Shown piece by piece: positions 25,811 through 36,050 of a stretch of DNA of 64,000 nt (the first letter of the stretch is position 1; each line of letters begins with the position of its first letter). This DNA comes from Polynucleobacter sp. MWH-UH25E (GTDB lineage: Bacteria > Pseudomonadota > Gammaproteobacteria > Burkholderiales > Burkholderiaceae). The DNA lies in NCBI RefSeq assembly GCF_018687095.1, contig NZ_CP061286.1, positions 1,873,221 through 1,937,220 on the forward strand, given 5' to 3'. The notes beneath the pieces are model-generated. The model worked only from the letters and a program-made list of their open reading frames with translations, was not told where the DNA came from and ran no database searches. A program made the translations under genes and the position numbers.

Positions 25811-26434
25811 TTGAGTAACTTTATCTACCTCGCCTCACAGAGCCCTAGACGCCAAGAACTCTTAAAGCAAATTGGGGTGCGCTATGAGATGCTGCTTCCT
25901 TTGCCTGGCGAAGATGCCGAAAGCATTGAAACCCCCTTGCCCCATGAAAAGGCACGTGATTATGTGAAACGCGTCACTTTAGCGAAGGCTTCATTAGCGC
26001 TCGCACGTTGGAGAAAAAGTGTATTGCCTTGGGCGCCTATTCTGTGTGCAGATACCACGGTAAGCCTTCCTAACAGCAAGGATGGAGAAATTCTTGGCAA
26101 ACCCATTGATGCGGATGACGCTCATCGAATTCTAAAAATGCTGAGCGGTAAAACTCATGAAGTATTAACGGCTGTTGCTCTCATTAGCCATCCTGGGGAT
26201 CTGCCAAATTGCATAGTCCAGATATCAGATGTGGAATTTGCTAATCTCTCCACGGAACAAATTGATGGCTATATCGCTACCCAAGAGCCTTTTGGTAAGG
26301 CTGGCGCCTATGGCATCCAAGGCAGTGCTGGGGCTTTTATCTCCAAGATCACTGGGAGTTATAGCGGTATCATGGGGCTTCCGCTTTATGAAACTGCTCA
26401 ACTACTAGATCACGCGCGAATTACCTGTATATGA
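25811..26434 (+). CDS. maf: Maf-family nucleoside triphosphate pyrophosphatase
   Basis: A 207-aa house-cleaning pyrophosphatase, probably of the dTTP/UTP type (YhdE). It starts at a TTG at 25811 and reads SNFIYLASQSPRRQELLKQI, then CADTTVSL, KPIDADDAHRIL, and PFGKAGAYGIQG. Its stop overlaps the rng start (ATGA), as in many proteobacteria where maf and rng are adjacent. Confidence 0.93.
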   Translation: MSNFIYLASQSPRRQELLKQIGVRYEMLLPLPGEDAESIETPLPHEKARDYVKRVTLAKASLALARWRKSVLPWAPILCADTTVSLPNSKDGEILGKPIDADDAHRILKMLSGKTHEVLTAVALISHPGDLPNCIVQISDVEFANLSTEQIDGYIATQEPFGKAGAYGIQGSAGAFISKITGSYSGIMGLPLYETAQLLDHARITCI

Positions 26435-27894
26435 ATGAAGAAATTCTGATTAATATCACTCCGCAAGAAACGCGCGTTGCACTCATTCAGCAAGGTGCGG
26501 TACAAGAATTGCAGATCGAGCGTACACGTCAGCGCGGAATTGTTGGCAATATCTATTTAGCGAAGGTTGTCCGAGTTCTGCCAGGTATGCAATCCGCCTT
26601 TATCGAAATTGGTCTTGAGCGTACCGCATTTATGCATGTGGCAGACATCACCCAAAACAATCCGCAAGCCCAAATTGAGAAGCTGTTGTTTGAAGGTCAA
26701 ACACTTCTGGTGCAGGTCTTAAAAGATCCACTCGGCACTAAGGGTGCTCGCCTAACCACCCAATTAAGTATTGCTGGTCGTAATCTCGTTTACCTACCCC
26801 CAGCAGGCACTGATGTCGCTACCGAGAAATACATTGGCGTATCTCAGCGTATCGACCAACCAGAAGAACGCGAAGCAATCAAAGCGCGTCTAGCTGGCTT
26901 AATGGCTGAGGATGAAAAAGGTGGGATCATCGTGCGCACCAGCGCCCAAGATGCTACCGATACGGAGTTGCAACACGATATGCATTACCTCAGAACTACT
27001 TGGGAAAGCATTCGTGAGGCCATGAAGCACAAGGCTGCGCCAAGCCTGTTATATCAAGATCTCAGTCTTGCGGAACGCGTATTACGCGATGTTGCCGGCG
27101 AAGAAACTACGCAAATTCGGGTGGACTCCGCCGAGAACTTTGAAAAGCTCAAGGGCTTTGCCAATCTGTACATGCCCAACCTCTTAGGCAAGCTAACCCT
27201 ACATCGTGGTGAGCGCGCCCTTTTCGATCTATTTGATGTCGATGCTGAAATCAATAAGGCGCTTGGTCGTCGTGTCGACCTCAAGTCTGGTGGTTACCTC
27301 ATGATTGATCAGACGGAATCCATGACAACAATTGATGTCAACACAGGTAGTTATGTTGGCGCTCGTAATCTGGATGACACTGTCTTTAAAACTAATCTGG
27401 AAGCTGCTCAGGCGATTGCCCGTCAATTGCGTTTACGTAATCTTGGCGGCATCATCATCATCGACTTCATTGATATGATCAGCAAAGATCATCAAGAAGC
27501 GGTTTTAAATGAATTGAAACGCAATCTTGAGCGTGATCATGCTCGCACCTCGGTGAGCGACTTCTCTGCATTAGGCTTAGTGGAGATGACGCGCAAGCGT
27601 ATTCGCGAATCGCTCGCTCATATCACCTGCGAGCCCTGCCCCACATGTACCGGTAAGGGTGAGATCAAAACTGCGCAGACCATCTGTTATGAGATTTTGC
27701 GAGAAATCGTGCGCGAGCATCGCCAATTTAATCCGCGTGAATTTAGAATCGTTGCCGCGCCTGATGTCATTGATCTCTTCTTAGAAGAAGAAAATCAATT
27801 TTTAGCGCAGTTAGGTGACTTTATTGGTAAGCCCATCACCTTACAAGCAGAAGGCAGCTTTCGCCAGGAACAATACGATATCGTTCTGAGCTAG
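26431..27894 (+). CDS. rng: Ribonuclease G
   Basis: Endoribonuclease that matures the 5' end of 16S rRNA and trims mRNAs. The 487-aa product (E. coli 489) has the S1-like domain (about 35-125, GNIYLAKVVRVLPGMQSAFI), the catalytic DNase-I-like domain with the magnesium aspartates in DVNTGS and IIIIDFIDM, and the zinc-link CEPCPTCTGKG (about 405-415). It ends the run that begins with yebC. Confidence 0.96.
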   Translation: MNEEILINITPQETRVALIQQGAVQELQIERTRQRGIVGNIYLAKVVRVLPGMQSAFIEIGLERTAFMHVADITQNNPQAQIEKLLFEGQTLLVQVLKDPLGTKGARLTTQLSIAGRNLVYLPPAGTDVATEKYIGVSQRIDQPEEREAIKARLAGLMAEDEKGGIIVRTSAQDATDTELQHDMHYLRTTWESIREAMKHKAAPSLLYQDLSLAERVLRDVAGEETTQIRVDSAENFEKLKGFANLYMPNLLGKLTLHRGERALFDLFDVDAEINKALGRRVDLKSGGYLMIDQTESMTTIDVNTGSYVGARNLDDTVFKTNLEAAQAIARQLRLRNLGGIIIIDFIDMISKDHQEAVLNELKRNLERDHARTSVSDFSALGLVEMTRKRIRESLAHITCEPCPTCTGKGEIKTAQTICYEILREIVREHRQFNPREFRIVAAPDVIDLFLEEENQFLAQLGDFIGKPITLQAEGSFRQEQYDIVLS

Positions 27895-27934
27895 ATGTAC
27901 AAAACGTGAAAGTTAGTTAAAGTTATTTAGAGTA

Positions 27935-29698
27935 TTAAGCATTCGCAAACTGAATGCGATGGAGATTGGCATATAAGCCATCTTGCTTAATGAGTTCTTC
28001 ATGAGAGCCATTCTCCACAATGTGCCCATGCTCAAGCACCACGATTCGATCTGCATGCTCAATCGTTGAGAGTCGATGGGCAATCACTAAGGTTGTTCTG
28101 CCCGCCATGAGGCGCTCCAAAGCATCCTGTACCTGACGCTCTGACTCTGAGTCGAGAGCAGAGGTGGCCTCATCCAAAATTAAGATAGGCGCATTTTTAT
28201 AGATTGCCCTAGCAATAGCTAGACGCTGGCGTTGGCCGCCAGATAAACGGTTGCCGTTATCGCCTACCAATGAGTCAATACCATCTGGGAGCTCACGAAT
28301 CATGCCGCTCAGATTGGCAGCCTCCAAAGCCTCCAAGACACGCCCACGATCAATGCCATTTTCATTTGTAGCACCGTACGCTACGTTCGCCGCAATCGTG
28401 TCATTGAACAAAATCACATCCTGACTTACAAATGCCATTTGCTTTCTGACATCGGCGAGCACAATATCTTCTAGAGGATGATCATCTAAGTAAATATGTC
28501 CGCTAGTAGGCTTAAAGAAGCGTGGTAACAAATTAACCAAGGTTGATTTACCACCTCCAGAGGGGCCAACAAAGGCGACAATTTCACCAGGCTTGATATT
28601 TAAATTAATGTCGCTAAGCGCATCTTTGCGCCCTTGTTCTTGTTCATAAGAGAAGCCGACATTCTCAAATCGAATTGCGCCTTTGGCTTTATCTAGGAAT
28701 TTCATATTGAGTCGACGATCTTCTGACTCTTCAAATGGTTGATCCATCAAACCAAAAATCATTTCTGCCGCAGTAAGACCTCGTTGCAATGGCTGATTAA
28801 TGTCAGCCAAATGCTTTAAAGGAGAAATCACCAACATCATTGCGGTAATAAAGGCTGCAAACCCACCAACGGTAGTGCCTTCCGTGGCGGACTGCATCAA
28901 AGCAATCACCAATACGATTGATAAGGCCATGGAGGCAATTAACTGGGTAATTGGCTGGTTTAGACCCCCTGCTACTGCGGATTTGAGAGCAAATTGGCGT
29001 AAACGCTCTGCCTTTTGCATGAAGCGATTCATTTCATACTCTTGTGCGCCATGAACCTTCACAATTTTGTAACCAGCAGCAGATTCCTCAACGATATACG
29101 CCAACTCACTCGTTAAATTTTGTTGTTCCCGATTAAGCGCTCTCAAACGTCGGTTGATCTTGCTCATAATGAAAGCAATGACTGGGAAGATAAATAAAAC
29201 AACCAATGTTAACTTCCAGTTCAAGTAAATCAGGTAGCCCATCAAACCAACTACGGTTAATGAGTCTCGCACCAAGCTAATTAACATGCCGCCCATAATC
29301 GTCAGCACATTGTTTACTTCAAATACGACTGCATTAATTAAATTCGATGCGGAATTTTTCTGGAAAAAAGTTGTGCTGGCATGAAGCAGCGTCTGAAACA
29401 TTTGCTCGCGAAGTTTTAAGAGAACTGCATTAATGACGCGAGTTAGTAAATAGTTTGATAAAAACTGCGCCAAACTCCGAACCAATGCTAGACCAACCAA
29501 AAACACGGGTACTTGCCAAAGCTTAGTATTGAGCTGACCAGTGAAACCGCGGTCCAATAGGGGCTTCATCAAAGCGGGTATCGATGTTTCTGCGGCAGCA
29601 ACCAAGGCCATGGCCAATAATGAGCCAACAATCAGCCCAATATGGGGTTTTAGGTAGGTAATTAAGCGATTTAGTGCGGTACGGTCTTGAGCATTCAT
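27935..29698 (-). CDS. msbA: Lipid A export ABC transporter MsbA
   Basis: Flips lipid A-core across the inner membrane. About 587 aa from the ATG at 29698 (MNAQDRTALNRLITYLKPHI), which fits the family (E. coli 582 aa); the open frame continues 306 bases further upstream but that stretch runs antisense to the neighbouring glycosyltransferase gene. Six membrane helices are followed by the ATPase domain with Walker A GPSGGGKSTL, the signature LSGGQRQRLAIARA and Walker B ILILDEATSALD. Divergent from an LPS glycosyltransferase gene with a 10-bp gap. Confidence 0.95.
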   Translation of the reverse strand: MNAQDRTALNRLITYLKPHIGLIVGSLLAMALVAAAETSIPALMKPLLDRGFTGQLNTKLWQVPVFLVGLALVRSLAQFLSNYLLTRVINAVLLKLREQMFQTLLHASTTFFQKNSASNLINAVVFEVNNVLTIMGGMLISLVRDSLTVVGLMGYLIYLNWKLTLVVLFIFPVIAFIMSKINRRLRALNREQQNLTSELAYIVEESAAGYKIVKVHGAQEYEMNRFMQKAERLRQFALKSAVAGGLNQPITQLIASMALSIVLVIALMQSATEGTTVGGFAAFITAMMLVISPLKHLADINQPLQRGLTAAEMIFGLMDQPFEESEDRRLNMKFLDKAKGAIRFENVGFSYEQEQGRKDALSDINLNIKPGEIVAFVGPSGGGKSTLVNLLPRFFKPTSGHIYLDDHPLEDIVLADVRKQMAFVSQDVILFNDTIAANVAYGATNENGIDRGRVLEALEAANLSGMIRELPDGIDSLVGDNGNRLSGGQRQRLAIARAIYKNAPILILDEATSALDSESERQVQDALERLMAGRTTLVIAHRLSTIEHADRIVVLEHGHIVENGSHEELIKQDGLYANLHRIQFANA

Positions 29699-29708
29699 AT
29701 AATGAATT

Positions 29709-30470
29709 ATGCCCACCTTATCCGTCATACTCATCACCCGCAACGAAGAGGCCAATTTAGAGGACTGTCTAGCCTCCTTGGATGGGATTGCCCAGCAGAT
29801 CGTAGTGGTCGACACGAATAGTGCTGACCGCACCCTAGAAATCGCCCAAAAATACGGTGCCACCGTTTCCCAACCCCCAGATTGGCCTGGTTTTGGCCCC
29901 CAAAAAAACCGGGCTTTAGAGTTAGCCACGGGTGATTGGATTCTGTCTTTGGATGCCGATGAGCGGCTAACGCCAGCCTTGAGATCAGAGATTTTGACCG
30001 CCATTCACCATAGCGCCCATGTGGATTGCTTTGCTATCCCAAGACTATCTTGGTATTGTGGTCGCTTCATTCGCCACTCCGGATGGTCGCCCGACTATGT
30101 TGACCGCTTATTTAAGCGGGGAAGCGCCCGCTTTTCTGATGATTTAGTCCATGAGAGACTCATTCCAAATGGTCCAGTTGCCAAACTAGAAAACCGCATG
30201 CTGCATTACAGCTTTATGAATTACTCCCAAGTCTTACAAAAGCTGGATCGCTACTCGACTGCCTCTGCAGAACAAGCATTTGCCAAAGGCAAAACCAGTA
30301 GTCCTTTAAAAGCGGTTTTGCATGGTGTTTGGGCTTTCATACGCACTTACTTTATTCGGGCTGGATTCTTAGATGGTAGTCAGGGATTTACTTTAGCCAT
30401 CTCTAATGGCCAAGGTACCTACTATCGCTATATCAAGCTGTGGCACCTCAATCAGGAAGCGCATAAATGA
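29709..30470 (+). CDS. Family 2 glycosyltransferase, LPS core type (WaaE/KdtX-like)
   Basis: A 253-aa GT2 enzyme. It begins MPTLSVILITRNEEANLEDCLASL, has VVDTNSADRT and the metal site in LSLDADERL, and the FAIPRLSWYCGRFIRHSGW region found in WaaE/LgtF-type beta-glucosyltransferases that decorate the inner-core heptose. It carries no membrane anchor at the N-terminus. It overlaps the next GT gene by four bases and sits back to back with msbA. Confidence 0.85.
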   Translation: MPTLSVILITRNEEANLEDCLASLDGIAQQIVVVDTNSADRTLEIAQKYGATVSQPPDWPGFGPQKNRALELATGDWILSLDADERLTPALRSEILTAIHHSAHVDCFAIPRLSWYCGRFIRHSGWSPDYVDRLFKRGSARFSDDLVHERLIPNGPVAKLENRMLHYSFMNYSQVLQKLDRYSTASAEQAFAKGKTSSPLKAVLHGVWAFIRTYFIRAGFLDGSQGFTLAISNGQGTYYRYIKLWHLNQEAHK

Positions 30471-31246
30471 TTTCGATTTTGTTGGCCACCTACAACTGGC
30501 CACAAGCGCTAAAGCTTTGCCTACAATCCCTTGAGACTCAAACCGATCGAGATTTTGAAATCATCATTGCTGATGATGGCTCTACCAGTAGCACCAAAGA
30601 ACTTATTGATACCTTTAAGGCGCAATCGACTCTTCCGATCACCCATTTGTGGCAAGAAGATCAGGGGTTCCGTAAAACCAAAATTCTGAATCAAGCGATT
30701 GAACATGCCAAAGGAGATTACTTGGTGTTCCTAGATGGGGACTGCATTGTTCAACCGGACTTCATTGTGCAACATCGCGCGCTTTCACAAATAGGATTTC
30801 TTGTCACCGGCAGTCGCGTACTGCTGAATGAAACAATAACTAAAGAGCTCACGGCTTCAGGAAACTGGAACTACAAACAATTCAGCTCACATCTTCTGCA
30901 ATATCGCCTTGCTGGCCAGATCAACAAATACTGGCCCTTGAAAATTAAATTAGGTAATGGGCATTGGCGAGAATACAAAAAATTTGTATGGCGTCGCATT
31001 AAAGGCTGCAATATGGCTTGCTGGAAAGCCGATGCGCAAGCGATTGGTGGCTTTGACGAAACCATGACTGGCTGGGGTCATGAGGACGCGGATTTTGTTT
31101 TCCGCTTGCAGCACGACCATATCAAACGCAAATCAGGCTCATGGGCAACAGAGGTGCTCCACCTCTTCCATAAAATACATGACCAAAGCAATGCCGCCAA
31201 GAATGCTCGCCGCGTTCGTGAAAAAATTCTTGCTAAGGCTCTCTGA
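30467..31246 (+). CDS. Family 2 glycosyltransferase with C-terminal galactosyltransferase-like domain
   Basis: A 259-aa GT2 enzyme with ADDGSTSSTKELID, the DxD-type site YLVFLDGDCIVQ (about 82-93), and a C-terminal segment GCNMACWKADAQAIGGFDETMTGWGHEDADFVFRL typical of the Glyco_transf_7C domain. The acceptor and sugar are not known. It is translationally coupled to the upstream GT (ATGA overlap) and followed by a GT9 gene, so an LPS core role is likely. Confidence 0.83.
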   Translation: MISILLATYNWPQALKLCLQSLETQTDRDFEIIIADDGSTSSTKELIDTFKAQSTLPITHLWQEDQGFRKTKILNQAIEHAKGDYLVFLDGDCIVQPDFIVQHRALSQIGFLVTGSRVLLNETITKELTASGNWNYKQFSSHLLQYRLAGQINKYWPLKIKLGNGHWREYKKFVWRRIKGCNMACWKADAQAIGGFDETMTGWGHEDADFVFRLQHDHIKRKSGSWATEVLHLFHKIHDQSNAAKNARRVREKILAKAL

Positions 31247-31257
31247 ATACAAACACT

Positions 31258-32403
31258 ATGAAGTCCTTTTCTAACTTCAAACCGAAAAAAGTATTATTCA
31301 TTGCCACTCGGCAAATCGGTGATGTGCTTGTTACTACCCCACTCATTAGTAAAGCAAGAGAGCTCTGGCCTGATGCGGAATTTCATTTTCTGGGCTACAA
31401 GGGCAAGATGGATATGCTCAAAGGCAATCCAGATATTGCGCAAATCATTGAGACATCGGATCGGCCAGGATTAGCTGAATATCTCTCCTTATTTAATCGA
31501 CTCTTCCAGCGTTATGACCTCGCGTTTGTTACTCAACCTAGCGATAGAGCCTATCTATACGGTCTAGTTGCTGCCTTCCGCAGAGTAGGCGTGCTTGGAG
31601 GTCATCCTCAAGGCAAGCAAAGCCCGTCCACCGATAAAACTCAGCAACAAAATGCCTGGAAAAAATTCATTTCCATGCATACAGTCGATGTCGATTACTT
31701 CAATCAACACGTCATTACTGAAAAATTGCGTTTACTTGAAGCGTTTGTTGATGAGCCATATCAGTTATTTTCAAAGCCGATTGGTATCACTCCGCCAGCT
31801 GGCGAAGCGCTAACCCCTGTTATTGCAAGTCAACTCACACAATCCTATGTAGTTTTGCATCCTGGCCCACTGACAGCCTATAAACGCTGGCCACTAGCGC
31901 ATTGGCAAGCACTCATTACTTACCTAGTACAACGCGGACTTCAAGTGGTTCTCAGTGCATCTCCTGCTAAACAAGATTTACAACTTAATCACGACATTCT
32001 GTCTTTGCTGACCGATGATGTGCGTACCCAGGTAATTGATACCGCAGGAAAGCTAACCATCCCGCAAGCTGGTGCCCTCCTCAGAAATGCATTGCTATAT
32101 ATCGGTGTTGATACTTCGATTACCCATCTAGCTGCAGCGTGCAATACCCCAACGATTACCTTATTTGGGGCTACACCGCCCACCAACTTTGGCCCTTGGC
32201 CCAATGGCTTTATTGGCAAACAACCTTATCAATTACGCGCCCGCTCTCAGACGGTTGGTAATATTACGATCTTGCAAGGCCCTGGTGAATGCGTTCCATG
32301 TCGCAAAGCAGGTTGCCTAGACCGCGCTGATAGCAATAGCGAATGCCTCGACCTGCTCGAACCTAGTCAAGTAATTAATGCTGTCGAAAAAATCTTAGGC
32401 TAA
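31258..32403 (+). CDS. Family 9 glycosyltransferase (heptosyltransferase-like)
   Basis: A 381-aa ADP-heptose:LPS heptosyltransferase-family protein. It starts with the GT9 N-terminal pattern KKVLFIATRQIGDVLVTTPLI, and the C-terminal half shows VVLHPGPLTAYKRWPLAHWQALI and YIGVDTSITHLAAACNTPTITLFG, the ADP-heptose-binding region. It resembles WaaQ-type transferases most; the exact linkage cannot be told. It is the third gene of the LPS core cluster. Confidence 0.85.
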   Translation: MKSFSNFKPKKVLFIATRQIGDVLVTTPLISKARELWPDAEFHFLGYKGKMDMLKGNPDIAQIIETSDRPGLAEYLSLFNRLFQRYDLAFVTQPSDRAYLYGLVAAFRRVGVLGGHPQGKQSPSTDKTQQQNAWKKFISMHTVDVDYFNQHVITEKLRLLEAFVDEPYQLFSKPIGITPPAGEALTPVIASQLTQSYVVLHPGPLTAYKRWPLAHWQALITYLVQRGLQVVLSASPAKQDLQLNHDILSLLTDDVRTQVIDTAGKLTIPQAGALLRNALLYIGVDTSITHLAAACNTPTITLFGATPPTNFGPWPNGFIGKQPYQLRARSQTVGNITILQGPGECVPCRKAGCLDRADSNSECLDLLEPSQVINAVEKILG

Positions 32404-32429
32404 AGCAGTTCAGCCTTAGTGATTTTGAT

Positions 32430-35400
32430 TCAGTGATACTGAACCTGAACAGGGTCTTTTTGTTTGACGCCCAATAATTGATTGAGGCTGTGCAAGCAGG
32501 CGTCATCAGGATAGATGCGCATCTCTTCCGGAAACTGCACCAAGCAAGCACCTCCGCTGGTTGTCACCGCAGCAGTCAGCATCAGACCTTTGACGCCATC
32601 ATTAGTGTTAGGGTTGACGGCTCCTGGCGCACTTAATTTTGGATCACGCGAACGATTGGACATGAGGTATGGCCCAATCTGATTGCGCAACATGCGAACA
32701 TCAACCGCAGGATCGAGATTGACGTGAATATTACGAGCGAATCGCATACGTGCACCGGTAATATCCATCACTGCTTCAGAAACAATACGCATACCACCAG
32801 AGAACTTATCTGGTGTGACGTTCACTTTAGCAATCAATAACTCATCTTCTTTAAGCCAGGAACGATTGGGCTCATACACTTCGCTATACAAGGTAATCTC
32901 TAAAGCAGCCGTTCCATCGTCAATAGTGGCGATCATCATTCGACCCCGTTGACCAGTCAACATGCGAGCAGAAGTAATAATGCCGGCAATGAGTTGATCT
33001 TTGCCTTCAGTAATTTTTGCCAATGGCTGACGTATGAAATGAGACGTCTCTTCGCGATAGGCATCAAACATGTGGCCGGTGAGGCAAAGTCCTAAAGCAG
33101 TTTTCTCTTCTTGCAGTCGCTTCTTTTCAGACCAAATAGGTTCGCGCACTAGCTCTGGAAGATGGCGATGATCTTCGCCAGCTACCTCAAACAAGCTCAC
33201 CTGATGAATCGATGCTTCAGCTTGCTCGGCTGCCTCAATCGCTCTAGCCAAGGAAGCCAATAACGTTGATCGGATATCATATAAATTACCGCCAGCAGGA
33301 ACCTGATCGCGATAGAGACTATCAAAAGCGCCCGCACGCATCAAGGCTTCAATTGCTCTTCGATTTACTTGTCTGCGGTCTACGCGAGCGCAAAAATCAA
33401 ATAAGTCCTTGAATGGGCCACCAGCTTCACGAGCTTTCACAATCACTTCGATCGCCGCTTCACCGGTACCCCTAACCGCCCCTAGACCATAACGAATATG
33501 ACTAATTGGGGAATCTGGTGCGGCATCCGGCGCACGCAATGGGGTGAACTCATAAACCCCAGTATTGATATCGGGAGAGAACACACGAATTTGATTTGCT
33601 AAGCAATCGTCATACAGAATCTTCACCTTGTCGGTGTCATCCATTGCGAGCGATAAGTTGGCTGCCATAAATTCGGCTGGGTAATAGGCTTTTAACCAAG
33701 CGGTTTGGTAAGCCAGTAATGCATAAGCAGCAGCGTGGGACTTATTAAATCCATAGCCCGCAAAACGCTCCATCAAGTCATAAATCTCATTAGCTTTAGC
33801 TTCAGAGATACCGCCTGCTTTTGCGCCATCGCTAAAGATTTTGCGATGTTGCGCCATTTCTTCAGGCTTTTTCTTGCCCATCGCGCGACGCAACATGTCT
33901 GCACCACCCAGTGAGTAGCCGCCAATCATCTGCGCCATCTGCATCACCTGCTCTTGGTAGACCATGATGCCGTAGGTCTCACGCAAAACTGGTTCAATAC
34001 GAGGGTCTGGATACTCTACTTTTTGACGACCGTGCTTACGCTCAATAAAGTCTGGAATTAAATCCATTGGACCAGGACGATATAAGGCCACCAAAGCAAT
34101 AATGTCTTCAAAGCGGTCAGGCTTAGCCTCACGTAGCATGCCTTGCATGCCGCGGCTTTCTAGCTGGAACACGGCGACGGTATTCGCTTTCTTTAAAACC
34201 TCAAAAGCTTTTTCATCATCGAGCGGAATGTCACTGATGCTCCAATCTTTTCGATCCGCATGTAAGGCCTTAATCCAACGCTCTGCTGCTGCCAAGATAG
34301 TGAGTGTAGTTAATCCCAAGAAGTCGAACTTCACCAAGCCAATGGCTTCTACATCGTCCTTGTCGAACTGACTAATGACAGAGCTGCTGTCCTGATCTTT
34401 GGTTTCTTGCGTATATAGTGGGCAAAAATCGGTTAAGCGTCCAGGTGCAATTAGTACGCCACCGGCATGCATACCCACGTTACGGGTCATACCCTCCAAT
34501 TGCTCTGCTAATGAAAGTAACTGGCGAACTTCATCTTCATTCTTCTCTCGTTCAGCTAACTGCTTCTCTTCCTTCTTCGCCATGTCAATGGTCATGTATT
34601 GACCTGGCTTATTCGGCACTAACTTAGCAATACCATCAACGAAGTTATAGCCCTGCTCTAAAACACGGCCCACATCTCGAATCGCCGCGCGCGCCGCCAT
34701 CGTACCGAAGGTTGCAATCTGACTCACCGCGTCTTTTCCGTACTTGTCTTTCACATACTGAATGACGCGATCGCGCCCATGCTGACAGAAGTCGATATCA
34801 AAGTCAGGCATGGATACGCGCTCGGGATTAAGGAAGCGCTCGAAGAGTAAGTTGTAACGCAGTGGGTCTAGGTCGGTAATACCCAATGAGTACGCCACTA
34901 AGGATCCCGCACCAGAACCACGACCAGGCCCTACTGGTACGCCGTTATTTTTTGCCCAGTTAATGAAGTCTGCCACAATGAGGAAGTAGCCCGGGAAGCC
35001 CATCTGTGAGATGGTCTTTACCTCAAACACGAGTCGCTCACGATAGCGCGGCATTTCTTTGGCGCGCTCTTCTGGGTCTGGGAAGTTACGCTCCATATGA
35101 CGCTCAAGCCCAGCCTCAGATTGCGCCAACAGATACTCATCTAAAGTAATACCGGGTGGCGTTGGAAAATCTGGCAAACGAGGTTGGCCCAAGACTAGCG
35201 ATAAATTACAACGCTTTGCAATCTCCACAGAGTTAGCCAGCGCTACTGGCAAATCTGCAAAACGCTTTTCCATCTCCTCTTGCGTCAAGAAATACTGCTC
35301 TTCATTAAATTTCTTTTGACGACGTGGATTGCCAAGCAATTCGCCTTCAGCAATACAGACCCGAGCCTCATGCGCAATGAAGTCGCTCTTTTGCATGAAT

Positions 35401-36047
35401 TGCACCGGATGGGTCGCAACCACAGGCAAATCTAGCTGACTCGCTAAATGACAAGCTAACTGAAGTTGTCTTTCATCTTGCGGGTGCCCGCCCCTTTGCA
35501 CTTCAATATAAAAGGCATTGGGAAATATTTTTTGAAAACGTTTAATGGCTTTTTTGGCTTGTTCTTCTTGGCCTGCTAGCAATGCTGCACCCACTTCACC
35601 CATGCGTGCACCCGAGAGCGCGATCAATCCATAAGCAAGTGTTTTCTTCGCAGTCTTATCTTCCGCTTTTGCAGCAGGCTCACTGAACCATGACAAATCA
35701 ATTTCAGCGCGGCCACGATTTTGATTATCCAAAGAAGCTCTAGATAGAAGCTGGCACAGATTTAAGTAGCCAGAATGGTTTTGTACCAGCAAGAGGAGTC
35801 GATGAGGCTGGTCTGGATCTTGTGGATTACTTACCCACACATCAGCTCCTGCAATCGGCTTAATACCCCCAGAACGCGCAGCAGTATAGAAACGCACCAA
35901 ACCAAATAGATTGCTCAGATCCGTAATGGCCAGAGCGCCCATCTCATCTTTGACTGCTGCAGCCACCGCATCGTCGATGCGCACCGTCCCATCCGTAATG
36001 GAAAACTCAGAATGGACGCGAAGATGTACAAAACGGGGTGAAGCCAT
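32430..36047 (-). CDS. dnaE: DNA polymerase III alpha subunit
   Basis: Main replicative polymerase, 1205 aa. It begins with the PHP domain (FVHLRVHSEFSITDGTVRID), then the polymerase core with the catalytic aspartates in MPDFDIDFCQ (about residue 416), followed by the helix-hairpin-helix, OB-fold (LIAGIITSARMLTGQRGRMM) and C-terminal regions. Length is typical (E. coli 1160). Its start lies only three bases from the gluQ start on the other strand. Confidence 0.98.
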   Translation of the reverse strand: MASPRFVHLRVHSEFSITDGTVRIDDAVAAAVKDEMGALAITDLSNLFGLVRFYTAARSGGIKPIAGADVWVSNPQDPDQPHRLLLLVQNHSGYLNLCQLLSRASLDNQNRGRAEIDLSWFSEPAAKAEDKTAKKTLAYGLIALSGARMGEVGAALLAGQEEQAKKAIKRFQKIFPNAFYIEVQRGGHPQDERQLQLACHLASQLDLPVVATHPVQFMQKSDFIAHEARVCIAEGELLGNPRRQKKFNEEQYFLTQEEMEKRFADLPVALANSVEIAKRCNLSLVLGQPRLPDFPTPPGITLDEYLLAQSEAGLERHMERNFPDPEERAKEMPRYRERLVFEVKTISQMGFPGYFLIVADFINWAKNNGVPVGPGRGSGAGSLVAYSLGITDLDPLRYNLLFERFLNPERVSMPDFDIDFCQHGRDRVIQYVKDKYGKDAVSQIATFGTMAARAAIRDVGRVLEQGYNFVDGIAKLVPNKPGQYMTIDMAKKEEKQLAEREKNEDEVRQLLSLAEQLEGMTRNVGMHAGGVLIAPGRLTDFCPLYTQETKDQDSSSVISQFDKDDVEAIGLVKFDFLGLTTLTILAAAERWIKALHADRKDWSISDIPLDDEKAFEVLKKANTVAVFQLESRGMQGMLREAKPDRFEDIIALVALYRPGPMDLIPDFIERKHGRQKVEYPDPRIEPVLRETYGIMVYQEQVMQMAQMIGGYSLGGADMLRRAMGKKKPEEMAQHRKIFSDGAKAGGISEAKANEIYDLMERFAGYGFNKSHAAAYALLAYQTAWLKAYYPAEFMAANLSLAMDDTDKVKILYDDCLANQIRVFSPDINTGVYEFTPLRAPDAAPDSPISHIRYGLGAVRGTGEAAIEVIVKAREAGGPFKDLFDFCARVDRRQVNRRAIEALMRAGAFDSLYRDQVPAGGNLYDIRSTLLASLARAIEAAEQAEASIHQVSLFEVAGEDHRHLPELVREPIWSEKKRLQEEKTALGLCLTGHMFDAYREETSHFIRQPLAKITEGKDQLIAGIITSARMLTGQRGRMMIATIDDGTAALEITLYSEVYEPNRSWLKEDELLIAKVNVTPDKFSGGMRIVSEAVMDITGARMRFARNIHVNLDPAVDVRMLRNQIGPYLMSNRSRDPKLSAPGAVNPNTNDGVKGLMLTAAVTTSGGACLVQFPEEMRIYPDDACLHSLNQLLGVKQKDPVQVQYH

Positions 36048-36050
36048 GAG

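Noticed and set aside
27935..30004. A longer msbA reading frame with 102 extra N-terminal residues
   Set aside because: The extension is antisense to the glycosyltransferase gene and not MsbA-like; the ATG at 29698 gives the family length.
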